Of a stretch of DNA of 64,000 bases, positions 56,416-64,000 are shown piece by piece (within the stretch, counting starts at the first letter, position 1; each line of letters begins with the position of its first letter). The notes below the pieces were generated by a model. That model was given only the letters and a program-made list of their open reading frames with translations, made no database searches and was not told the origin of the DNA. Location of the stretch: assembly GCA_037045225.1 (NCBI GenBank), contig JBAOHZ010000009.1, positions 1,116,001 through 1,180,000 on the forward strand, given 5' to 3'. The stretch comes from Nitrospira sp. (lineage in GTDB: Bacteria > Nitrospirota > Nitrospiria > Nitrospirales > Nitrospiraceae). The position numbers and the translations under genes are program-made.

Positions 56416-58424
56416 GATGCTCCCTCATGAACCCGATTCCCGAATGCCACCGCAGGCAAGTACACATCGAAGACGGCGCCGACGGCGTTGTTCCGCACTT
56501 CAATACGGCCTCGATGGTCCGAGACAATTCCATAACTCAGGAACAGACCGAGTCCGGTCCCCTGACCGGCCGGCTTGGTGGTAAAGAACGGATCGAAGAT
56601 GCGATCGAGGATCTCGGTCGGCACACCGGGCCCGTTATCGGACACGCTGATCCGGACCCATTCGTCTCCATCAATCGGCACCCGCGCGGTGCTCACCGTG
56701 ATGATCCCTTGAGCATCGGATCCACCGACTGCATCGATCGCATTGTTGATCAGGTTGAGCAGAACCGTTTCCAGGCGATCGCGGTCGCCCATCACCGGTG
56801 ATACTTCGGGCGACAATTGCGCATCGATCCGGACCGCCAGCGCCGCCACCCGTTCACCCGCCATCGCGACACAGGTGCGCGCCACACAGTTGAGATCCAG
56901 AGGCTTCAACATCGAAACGGTGCCGCGGGAGAACGTCAGAATACTGCGTGTGACCCGGGAAATCCGTGCCGCCTGCGTTCGGATCGTCGCCAGATCCCGC
57001 CCCACCTCCTCCGGCATACCGGCCTGCATGGCATCGGCCTCCATGCATTCAATCCGGTTCAATATGATGCCGAGCGGATTATTGATCTCGTGGGCGATGC
57101 CGCTGGCGACTTTGCCGAGCGTGGCCAGGCGTTCGGACAACTCCAGTTTTCGCATCTGGCAGGTAATCTCCGCGGTCTTCTCCTCCACCCGATGCACCAA
57201 TTCCGCGTTCAGCGATTCCAGCTCGGTTCGCGAGGATTGCAGCCGGTCCGCCATCCGATGCACGGCGATGGCAAGTTCCTCGAACTCATCCCCTGTCTTG
57301 ATGTCGAGCGGACCGTCGTACGTGCCCTGGCTGATGGCCTCCACGCCCGACTTCAGAACCTGAATCGGGCGGGCGATCCGTGCCGCGACATACCGCCCCA
57401 TGGCCCAGAGCAGACACAACATCACCACACCGATCAACGCCAGATTCCGCAGCTGGTCACGAATCGGCGCATAGGTTTCCTCCGGTTGTTGCCGCACGAA
57501 GACGTGCCAGGAGTTATCCGGAAGACTCAGCCCCGTCACCGGCGCATACCCCACCACCGTATCGGTCGCACCATGGCCGTCGTCCTCGGCGATCCCCCAG
57601 CCGGGATCTGATGAGACGATCATGGCCATCAATTGACTGGGAATTCGATGCGCACGCCGCGGAAGGATGGGACAGACGAGCGGCTGACCGGCGGCATCGA
57701 ACAACATGGCATGGCCGGTCTGCCCGATACGGATTTCTTTGATCATCGCAAAGAGGGAATCGAATCGGTAGGACGCCTTGATGGCGCCGATGACCGTATG
57801 CTGGTGGTCGTCCAGGATGGGGACCGCGATATCGATGGTTTCTTCCGGCGAGCGGAAGGATCCTTCCTGCCCGGGGATCAACCCGCTGACATAGACCCGG
57901 TCTAGCCCCCCGGCCTGCAAGGCCTCCCACCAGGGTTCCTGGCTGAGGAAATAATGGTCCGGTTCCGAACTGGCTGCAACCAATGCCCCATAGCGGTCGG
58001 TGATCAGCAGCCCCACCATCTTGTCGCCGTCGCGGACTTTCGTCTCCAGAAGGAAGCGGGACAATTCCGAATTCAGCAGGCCGGCAGCACTATCACGCCC
58101 TTTCTCCCACTCCTTCGCACGCTCCTGAATCAACCGCTGCGTCTCGGGCCAGTCGCCTTTGTACGAGAGGTTCGCCGCTTCGACCGGCTGGCGAACCCGT
58201 AACGGCGCGGAGGCGAGCAGCCGTACCCCCTGCACTTCGCTCTGGACGAGCATGGTCAGACGATCGGCGGCCTGTTCGGCAATCGCCTGAAAATTTCCGC
58301 CGATCACATCGCGAAGGGAACGCATGCCGGACATCGACGCCAGCACCAAGCCGATCACCAGCGGAATACAGCCCACCAGCACGATGGCGAGCACAATGCG
58401 GCCTTTGATGGTACGAATCGTCAC
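56391..58424 (-). CDS. Membrane sensor histidine kinase (Cache-HAMP-HisKA)
   Basis: The 677-residue protein starts at GTG 58424, chosen for CAGGAGA five bases upstream. A first TM helix (IVLAIVLVGCIPLVIGLVLA) and a second one near residue 325 (ALIGVVMLCLLWAMG) flank a large periplasmic sensor with Cache-like pieces (LLITDRYGALVAASSEPDHY, GQTGHAMLFDAAGQPLV). A HAMP segment follows, then the phospho-His in GIAHEINNPLGIILNR (near 443) and the ATPase boxes LNLINNAIDAVG, VSDNGPGVP and GTGLGLFLSYG. Its response regulator overlaps its 3' end. The periplasmic ligand is unknown. Confidence 0.95.
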   Translation of the reverse strand: MTIRTIKGRIVLAIVLVGCIPLVIGLVLASMSGMRSLRDVIGGNFQAIAEQAADRLTMLVQSEVQGVRLLASAPLRVRQPVEAANLSYKGDWPETQRLIQERAKEWEKGRDSAAGLLNSELSRFLLETKVRDGDKMVGLLITDRYGALVAASSEPDHYFLSQEPWWEALQAGGLDRVYVSGLIPGQEGSFRSPEETIDIAVPILDDHQHTVIGAIKASYRFDSLFAMIKEIRIGQTGHAMLFDAAGQPLVCPILPRRAHRIPSQLMAMIVSSDPGWGIAEDDGHGATDTVVGYAPVTGLSLPDNSWHVFVRQQPEETYAPIRDQLRNLALIGVVMLCLLWAMGRYVAARIARPIQVLKSGVEAISQGTYDGPLDIKTGDEFEELAIAVHRMADRLQSSRTELESLNAELVHRVEEKTAEITCQMRKLELSERLATLGKVASGIAHEINNPLGIILNRIECMEADAMQAGMPEEVGRDLATIRTQAARISRVTRSILTFSRGTVSMLKPLDLNCVARTCVAMAGERVAALAVRIDAQLSPEVSPVMGDRDRLETVLLNLINNAIDAVGGSDAQGIITVSTARVPIDGDEWVRISVSDNGPGVPTEILDRIFDPFFTTKPAGQGTGLGLFLSYGIVSDHRGRIEVRNNAVGAVFDVYLPAVAFGNRVHEGASWGLQEKS

Positions 58425-58691
58425 GCCGGTCTCCTGCGAGACATTGTAAACAACCGGCGAAAGAAAACGCCACCGGCCTCCGCGACGACATCGTGGCCGC
58501 CGCCGGGCTGCGCACATATGAAAGTCTCTCGGTGCCGTTTCGAGCGTGGCGACCGACTGCTTGTCATGCGCCTGGGCATCGATCGGTCGCGTGTCGGTAG
58601 GAACCTGCTCGGCGACTTCTAGCGGGGTCTGCCGCCGGCCGCGGAATGTTTACTTTCTGAAATGGGCCAGGGCGAATCGGTGGTTGGCTCG

Positions 58692-61600
58692 TTATGCCGT
58701 AGGGCGCAGCGCGCCCCCTCGAACTCGTACCCATCGAAGTCGCAGGCGATCGAGGAAGAGGTACACGACAGGAGTCGTATAGAGGGTGAGAACCTGGCTC
58801 ACGAGGAGGCCGCCGACGATGGCGATACCGAGCGGACGTCGCAACTCCGATCCCACCCCCATGCCCACCGCCAGCGGAAGCGCACCCAACAAGGCCGCCG
58901 CCGTGGTCATCATGATCGGACGGAACCGCAACAAGCAGGCTTCGTAAATCGCTTCCTGCGGGGTCTTCCCTTCCGCCATCCGTTCGCTCTGCAAGGCGAA
59001 GTCGATCATCATGATGGCGTTCTTTTTCACGATGCCGATCAGCAACATGATGCCGATCAATGCAATCATGCTCAGTTCCGTCTTGAACAGGAGCAAGGCC
59101 AGCAACGCGCCGACGCCGGCTGAAGGCAGCGTCGAGAGAATCGTGATCGGGTGGATATAACTCTCGTAGAGAATCCCCAGCACGATGTACACCGTGACCA
59201 ACGCCGCCAGGATCAGCCACGGTTGATTCTCGACCGACGACTGGAAGGCCTTCGCCGTGCCTTGAAAGGTGCCGCGCACAGTCCCGGGTAGACCGATATC
59301 ATGCATCGCCTGGTCCACGGCCAACACAGCCTGACCGAGCGATGCGCCCGGCGCCATGTTGAACGACAATGTGACGGCGGGAAACTGCCCCTGGTGATTC
59401 ACCGAGAGAATGGTATTGGCCGGCTCATATCGTGTCACGGCACTCAACGGCACTTGTGCGCCGTTCGAAGAACGGACGTAAATATCATGCAACGCCGACG
59501 GGTTTTGCCAATATTGCGGCGCGACCTCCATCACCACATGGTACTGATTGAGCGGCGTATACATCACCGACACCTGTCGCTGGCCGAAGGCATCGTAGAG
59601 CGTGTCATCGATCAATTGAGGACTCACGCCCAACCGCGAGGCCGTGACTCGGTCGAACACCACCAGCGATTGCTGCCCTCGATCCTGTTGATCGCTGTTC
59701 ACATCCACGATTGCTGAGACGGTCCGCAACTTGTCCTCCACCTTCGGCGCCCAGGTGTTGAGTTCGGCCAGATCCATGCTCTGCAGGGTATATTGATATT
59801 GCGCGCTGCTGGCCCGGCCGCCGATTCGCAAATCCTGAATGGCCTGCAAATAGGTCGGGGCGCCCGGCACTTTGGCCAACTTGGGGCGCAAGCGGCCAAT
59901 CACCTCGTCCGAACTGAGGCCGCGTTCCTCCAGCGGCTTCAGCGCAATGAACATCCGGCCCGTATTGGTCGTGCCGGCATGGCCGCCGCCTCCGGTAAAC
60001 CCGGTGACACTCGCAACGGCAGGATCACTCTTGATGATCTCAACCACCTCCGTGAGTTTCTGCCGCATCGCCTGAAAAGAGATGTCCTGCGCAGCCTGAA
60101 TATTTCCAAAGAGGCGCCCCGTGTCTTGCTGCGGGAAAAAGCCCTTCGGCACCAGAATATACAAATAGACCGTCAACGCCATCGTGCCCAACGTCGCCAC
60201 CAGGATCGTGCGTGGGTGGCGGAGGACCCAGGCCAAGCTGGTCGCGTATCCGCCGGCCAGCAGGCCGAACCCCCGTTCGCTGGTGCGATACCACCAGCCA
60301 TGAGTCTCCGTCGGCTCCGACTTCAACACACGCGCGCAGAGCATCGGAATGGTCGTGAGCGACACCACCAACGAGACCAAAATGGCGGCCGAGAGCGTCA
60401 CCGCAAATTCGCGAAACAGCCGGCCGAGCATGCCGCCCATCAAAAAGATGGGGATGAACACCGCCACCAGCGACAGGGTCATGGACACGACCGTAAACGC
60501 AATCTCTTTGGCACCTCGCAACGCCGCATCCATCGGCGACAGTCCCTGCTCACGGTACCGCGTGATGTTTTCGAGCACCACGATGGCATCGTCCACCACA
60601 AAACCCGTGGCAATCGTGAGCGCCATCAGGGACAGATTGTCGAGGCTATACCCGAACAGATACATCACGCCGAACGTGGAAATCAGCGACACCGGCACCG
60701 CCACCGCTGGAATCAACGTGGCGCGTAGATTCCTGAGAAACACAAACACCACCAGAATGACCAGCGCAACGGAAATGGCGAGGGTCTTTTCGACGTCGTG
60801 CAACGACGCGCGGATGCCAGGCGTCCGGTCCATCACGATCGACAGCGACATGCTGCCCGGCAGCGACGCCTCCAACTGAGGCAACCGCGCACGAAGCCGG
60901 TCCACCGTGTCAATGATGTTGGCGCCGGCCTGCCGATAAATAATCACGAGGACCGCCGGGGTCCCGTTTGCCACCCCCATGGTCCTGAGATCTTCAACGG
61001 ACGATTCCACCGACGCCACATCGGAAAGCTGTACCGCCCGTCCGTTTCGATAGGCCACGATCAACGGCAGGTACTCCTCCGCCCGGTGGAGTTGATCGTT
61101 CGTGCGGATTTCCCAGGTGCGGTCGTCGCCGGTGAGTTGGCCTTTCGGACGATTCACATTCGTCCCGGTCAGGACCTGGCGCACCTCTCCCAGTCCGATG
61201 CCGTACTTATTGAGCGCGGTGGGATTGAGATCCACCCGGATCGCCGGCAACGACCCGCCTCCGACGGCGACCTGCCCGACGCCTTCGACCTGCGAGAGCT
61301 TCTGCTGCAGAATGCTCGACGCTGCATCGTACATCTGCCCGCGGCTCACGAGTTCGGAGGTCAACGCGAGAATCAGGATAGGGCCATCCGATGGATTCAC
61401 CTTGCGATAACTCGGCGCGAGCGGCAAATTCGGGGGCAGGTCGGCTCGAGCGGCATTGATCGCCGCCTGCACATCCCGCGCGGCGCCGTCGATATTCCGG
61501 TTGAGTTCGAACTGCAGCGTCACGTTCGTGCCGCCGATGGTGCTGGTGGAGGTCATCTCCGTGACACCGGCAATGCGCGTAAATTGACGTTCCAACGGAG

Positions 61601-61793
61601 CGGCGACGGAAGAGGCCATCGTCTCGGGGCTCGCCCCCGGCAGTGTGGCTGAGACGTTGATCGTGGGAAACTCAACTTGCGGGAGAGACGCCACAGGCAA
61701 GAATTGAAACGCGATGATCCCCACCAGCGTCGCACCGATGGTGAGTAACGTCGTCGCGACCGGCCGTCGTACGAAGGGTGCGGACAGGTTCAT
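58692..61793 (-). CDS. RND efflux transporter, MdtC-like member of a tandem pair
   Basis: The 1,033-residue pump starts [20 protein letters not shown] and has the relay [20 protein letters not shown], the MdtB/MdtC group signature with [18 protein letters not shown] and [20 protein letters not shown]. Its ATG overlaps the stop of the other pump by four bases (ATGA). MdtB/MdtC-type pumps work as hetero-oligomers, so these two probably assemble together. The adaptor gene would lie beyond the window. It precedes the kinase gene by about 270 bases. Confidence 0.95.
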   Translation of the reverse strand: MNLSAPFVRRPVATTLLTIGATLVGIIAFQFLPVASLPQVEFPTINVSATLPGASPETMASSVAAPLERQFTRIAGVTEMTSTSTIGGTNVTLQFELNRNIDGAARDVQAAINAARADLPPNLPLAPSYRKVNPSDGPILILALTSELVSRGQMYDAASSILQQKLSQVEGVGQVAVGGGSLPAIRVDLNPTALNKYGIGLGEVRQVLTGTNVNRPKGQLTGDDRTWEIRTNDQLHRAEEYLPLIVAYRNGRAVQLSDVASVESSVEDLRTMGVANGTPAVLVIIYRQAGANIIDTVDRLRARLPQLEASLPGSMSLSIVMDRTPGIRASLHDVEKTLAISVALVILVVFVFLRNLRATLIPAVAVPVSLISTFGVMYLFGYSLDNLSLMALTIATGFVVDDAIVVLENITRYREQGLSPMDAALRGAKEIAFTVVSMTLSLVAVFIPIFLMGGMLGRLFREFAVTLSAAILVSLVVSLTTIPMLCARVLKSEPTETHGWWYRTSERGFGLLAGGYATSLAWVLRHPRTILVATLGTMALTVYLYILVPKGFFPQQDTGRLFGNIQAAQDISFQAMRQKLTEVVEIIKSDPAVASVTGFTGGGGHAGTTNTGRMFIALKPLEERGLSSDEVIGRLRPKLAKVPGAPTYLQAIQDLRIGGRASSAQYQYTLQSMDLAELNTWAPKVEDKLRTVSAIVDVNSDQQDRGQQSLVVFDRVTASRLGVSPQLIDDTLYDAFGQRQVSVMYTPLNQYHVVMEVAPQYWQNPSALHDIYVRSSNGAQVPLSAVTRYEPANTILSVNHQGQFPAVTLSFNMAPGASLGQAVLAVDQAMHDIGLPGTVRGTFQGTAKAFQSSVENQPWLILAALVTVYIVLGILYESYIHPITILSTLPSAGVGALLALLLFKTELSMIALIGIMLLIGIVKKNAIMMIDFALQSERMAEGKTPQEAIYEACLLRFRPIMMTTAAALLGALPLAVGMGVGSELRRPLGIAIVGGLLVSQVLTLYTTPVVYLFLDRLRLRWVRVRGGALRPTA

Positions 61794-64000
61794 CGCGGAC
61801 CTACCGGAACCGCCTCCGGCACCGGTACTTGCCCTCGGCCGCGGCGAAAACGAGCGGCCAACCGATCCAGGGCAAGATACACGACCGGCGTCGTATAGAG
61901 CGTCAGCAACTGACTCACCACCAGCCCCCCGACAATGGCGATCCCGAGCGGGCGACGCAACTCCGATCCGACCCCCGAGCCCATCGCAAGAGGCAAGGCC
62001 CCGAAGAGCGCCGCCATGGTCGTCATCATAATCGGGCGGAAGCGCAAGAGTCCGGCTTCGTAAATGGCCTGTTCGGGCGGCTTGCCCTCGGTGCGCTCCG
62101 CCTCCAGGGCGAAATCGATCATCATGATGGCATTCTTCTTCACGATGCCGATCAGGAGAATGATCCCGATCAGCGCGATGATGCTGAACTCCATCTGGAA
62201 CAAGATCAGGGCCAGCAGCGCGCCGACTCCCGCAGAGGGCAACGTCGACAGGATCGTGAGCGGATGAATGTAACTCTCATAGAGAATCCCCAGCACGATA
62301 TAGACGGTAATCAGGGCGGCCAGGATCAGCAGCGGTTCATTCGCCAAGGAACTTTGAAAGGCTTGCGCGGCGCCCTGGAAACTCCCGCGAATGCTCGCGG
62401 GCAGCATCAACTCCTGCGTCACCTGCCGGATTGCCGCCACCGCTTCACCGAGCGACCCTCCCGGCGCCAGGTTGAACGAGATCGTCACCGCAGGAAACTG
62501 CCCCTGTCGGCTGATGACCAGCGGCACGGTGGTTTCGGTCACCCGCGTGAACACGTTCAACGGCACCGACCCTCCGCTCCCCCGCACTTCCAGCTGCTGG
62601 AGTACCTCCGGCCCTTTTTGAAACTCCGGCATCACTTCAAGAATGACACGGTACTGATTCAGTTGCGTGAACATGGTCGAGACCTGCCGCTGACCGAACG
62701 CATCGTAGAGGGTGTCGGTGATGAGTTGCGGCGTGATGCCCATGCGAGACGCGGTATTGCGATCGATCTCTACCAGCGACGCCAATCCCTGATTCAGTTG
62801 ATCGCTGCTGACATCCCGCAGCTCCGGCCGCACCTGTAAGCTCTCCAGCAGCTTTGGAGCCCAGCGATTCAGCTCCTCAGGATCAGCGTCTTCCAACGTG
62901 TATTGAAACTGGGTACGGCTGACGCGATCCTCGACGGTCAGATCCTGCACCGGCTGCATGTGCAAGGTGATCCCATCGACCTCCGCCGCACGTGCTTCCA
63001 GCCGCCGAATGATCTCGCCAGCCCCGGCCATCCGTTCCCCCAGCGGCTTCAGATTGATGTACATCCGCCCGCTATTGAGCGTGCTGTTCGTCCCATCAAC
63101 CCCGATGAATGAGGACAGGCTTTCCACGGCCGGCTCTTCGAGAATCACGCGCGCCAACGCCTGCTGTCGCTCTCCCATGGTGCCGAAAGACACGGTTTGC
63201 GGCCCTTCCGTGATACCGAGAATGACCCCGGTGTCCTGAAGCGGAAAGAAGCCCTTCGGAATCAGCAGGAACAGCACGAGCGTGAGCGCCAAGGTCCCCG
63301 CCGTCACGACCAGCGTGGCGCGCTGACGGCGCAGCACCCACTGCAAACTCGTCCCATACCCGGCAATGATGCGATCCAACACCCGCTGCGACGCCTGTGA
63401 AAACCGACCCGGCTGTTCGTCGCGCCGCCCGCGCAGCAGCCGGGCGCACATCATCGGCGTCAGGGTCAACGACACGACCGCGGAGATGAGAATGGTGATG
63501 CTCAGCGTGAGGGCAAATTCACGAAACAGGCGGCCGACCACATCGCCCATGAACAGCAAGGGAATGAGCACGGCGATCAGCGACACCGTCAGCGACAGGA
63601 TGGTAAAGGCGATCTGTTTCGATCCTTTGAGCGCCGCCTGAAACGGCGTCTCCCCCTGTTCGATGTATCGCGCGATGTTCTCGATCATCACGATGGCATC
63701 GTCCACCACGAAGCCGGTCGAGATGGTCAACGCCATCAACGTCAGGTTATTCAGACTGAACCCCATCAGGTACATGAGACCGAATGTGCCGATGAGCGAC
63801 AGCGGCACTGCCACTGCCGGAATCACCGTGGCAGGGACCGTGCGCAGAAACAGGAAGATCACCAGGATGACGAGCGCCACCGCGAGCACCAGCTCGAACT
63901 GCACATCACGCACGGTCGCGCGGATCGAGGTGGTGCGATCGGTCAGCACCGACACCTGCACGGATGAGGGCAAGGTCCCTTGCAATTGCGGCAACAGCCG
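61790..64000 (-). CDS. RND efflux transporter, MdtB-like (N-terminal part outside window)
   Basis: The frame is open to the end of the window, which cuts off about 300 N-terminal residues. The visible 736 or so residues contain [20 protein letters not shown] (proton relay) and [18 protein letters not shown], closely like the downstream pump. The C-terminus [20 protein letters not shown] is basic and short. Coupled by ATGA overlap to the second pump. Together with it, an MdtBC-type heteromer is likely. Confidence 0.95.
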   Translation of the reverse strand, partial: RLLPQLQGTLPSSVQVSVLTDRTTSIRATVRDVQFELVLAVALVILVIFLFLRTVPATVIPAVAVPLSLIGTFGLMYLMGFSLNNLTLMALTISTGFVVDDAIVMIENIARYIEQGETPFQAALKGSKQIAFTILSLTVSLIAVLIPLLFMGDVVGRLFREFALTLSITILISAVVSLTLTPMMCARLLRGRRDEQPGRFSQASQRVLDRIIAGYGTSLQWVLRRQRATLVVTAGTLALTLVLFLLIPKGFFPLQDTGVILGITEGPQTVSFGTMGERQQALARVILEEPAVESLSSFIGVDGTNSTLNSGRMYINLKPLGERMAGAGEIIRRLEARAAEVDGITLHMQPVQDLTVEDRVSRTQFQYTLEDADPEELNRWAPKLLESLQVRPELRDVSSDQLNQGLASLVEIDRNTASRMGITPQLITDTLYDAFGQRQVSTMFTQLNQYRVILEVMPEFQKGPEVLQQLEVRGSGGSVPLNVFTRVTETTVPLVISRQGQFPAVTISFNLAPGGSLGEAVAAIRQVTQELMLPASIRGSFQGAAQAFQSSLANEPLLILAALITVYIVLGILYESYIHPLTILSTLPSAGVGALLALILFQMEFSIIALIGIILLIGIVKKNAIMMIDFALEAERTEGKPPEQAIYEAGLLRFRPIMMTTMAALFGALPLAMGSGVGSELRRPLGIAIVGGLVVSQLLTLYTTPVVYLALDRLAARFRRGRGQVPVPEAVPVGPR

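Noticed and set aside
1..64000. CRISPR arrays, rRNA genes and integrase genes
   Set aside because: None seen: no regularly spaced direct repeats with spacers, no rRNA-like stretches, and no tyrosine or serine recombinase motifs.

Overview
The window is GC-rich, gene-dense bacterial chromosome. The gene mix suggests a Nitrospira-type bacterium (phylum Nitrospirota): a giant permuted multicopper oxidase, a phosphoketolase/acetate kinase operon, many small zinc-ribbon and lipoprotein genes, and GC-rich intergenic repeats. That assignment is an inference from gene content and style; there is no rRNA or other marker here to confirm it.

Layout. 1-3.4 kb is a decayed accessory stretch: an ORF interrupted by a TAG codon, a lipocalin, a phage-protein-like remnant, two or three very small genes and a tRNA-Glu(UUC). 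3.5-10.7 kb holds glycogen branching enzyme, two small exported proteins, a DUF2235 hydrolase with a zinc-ribbon partner, then a run of small genes (PilZ-like, zinc ribbon, two membrane proteins) separated by hairpins without T-tracts. 10.9-16.7 kb is a complete tripartite RND efflux operon on the minus strand, with all stop/start codons overlapping. 16.9-25.2 kb is a set of small stress/accessory genes: lipoprotein, DUF1579, VOC proteins, MoaD-like protein and BNR-repeat protein, two DGPF/YciI proteins, an SDR and an ECF42-type sigma factor. 25.2-27.3 kb has a DUF59 protein, an NnrS-like membrane protein and a hemerythrin. 28-30.3 kb is lemA plus DUF2207. 30.4-33.7 kb is one 1,096-residue membrane protein with a soluble C-terminal half.

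34.3-37.8 kb is a three-gene plus-strand operon: a Tat-signal methyltransferase-like protein, an exported FAD-linked oxidase, and an unknown protein. The third gene has no ATG and sits one frame away behind a run of nine A residues. 38-42.2 kb holds a GNAT acetyltransferase, a DUF4124/FlgT-like envelope protein and an unrecognised 528-residue protein. 42.3-47.8 kb is a minus-strand operon (acetate kinase, phosphoketolase, HAD hydrolase, then a Tat aldo/keto reductase) that would convert sugar phosphates through acetyl phosphate to acetate and ATP. 47.9-49.1 kb has a small OB-fold-like exported protein and a DsbA-family thiol oxidoreductase.

49.5-64 kb is all on the minus strand. In transcription order it has two MdtB/MdtC-like RND pumps (the first running off the window), a membrane histidine kinase, an NtrC-family sigma-54 activator and a 1,627-residue multicopper oxidase. 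The gap before the oxidase carries a near-consensus sigma-54 promoter with two upstream GCCCCAT palindromes. Together these look like a complete signal-to-promoter circuit and form the strongest candidate system in the window. Three intergenic sites carry an unusual 7-bp-periodic CGT repeat.
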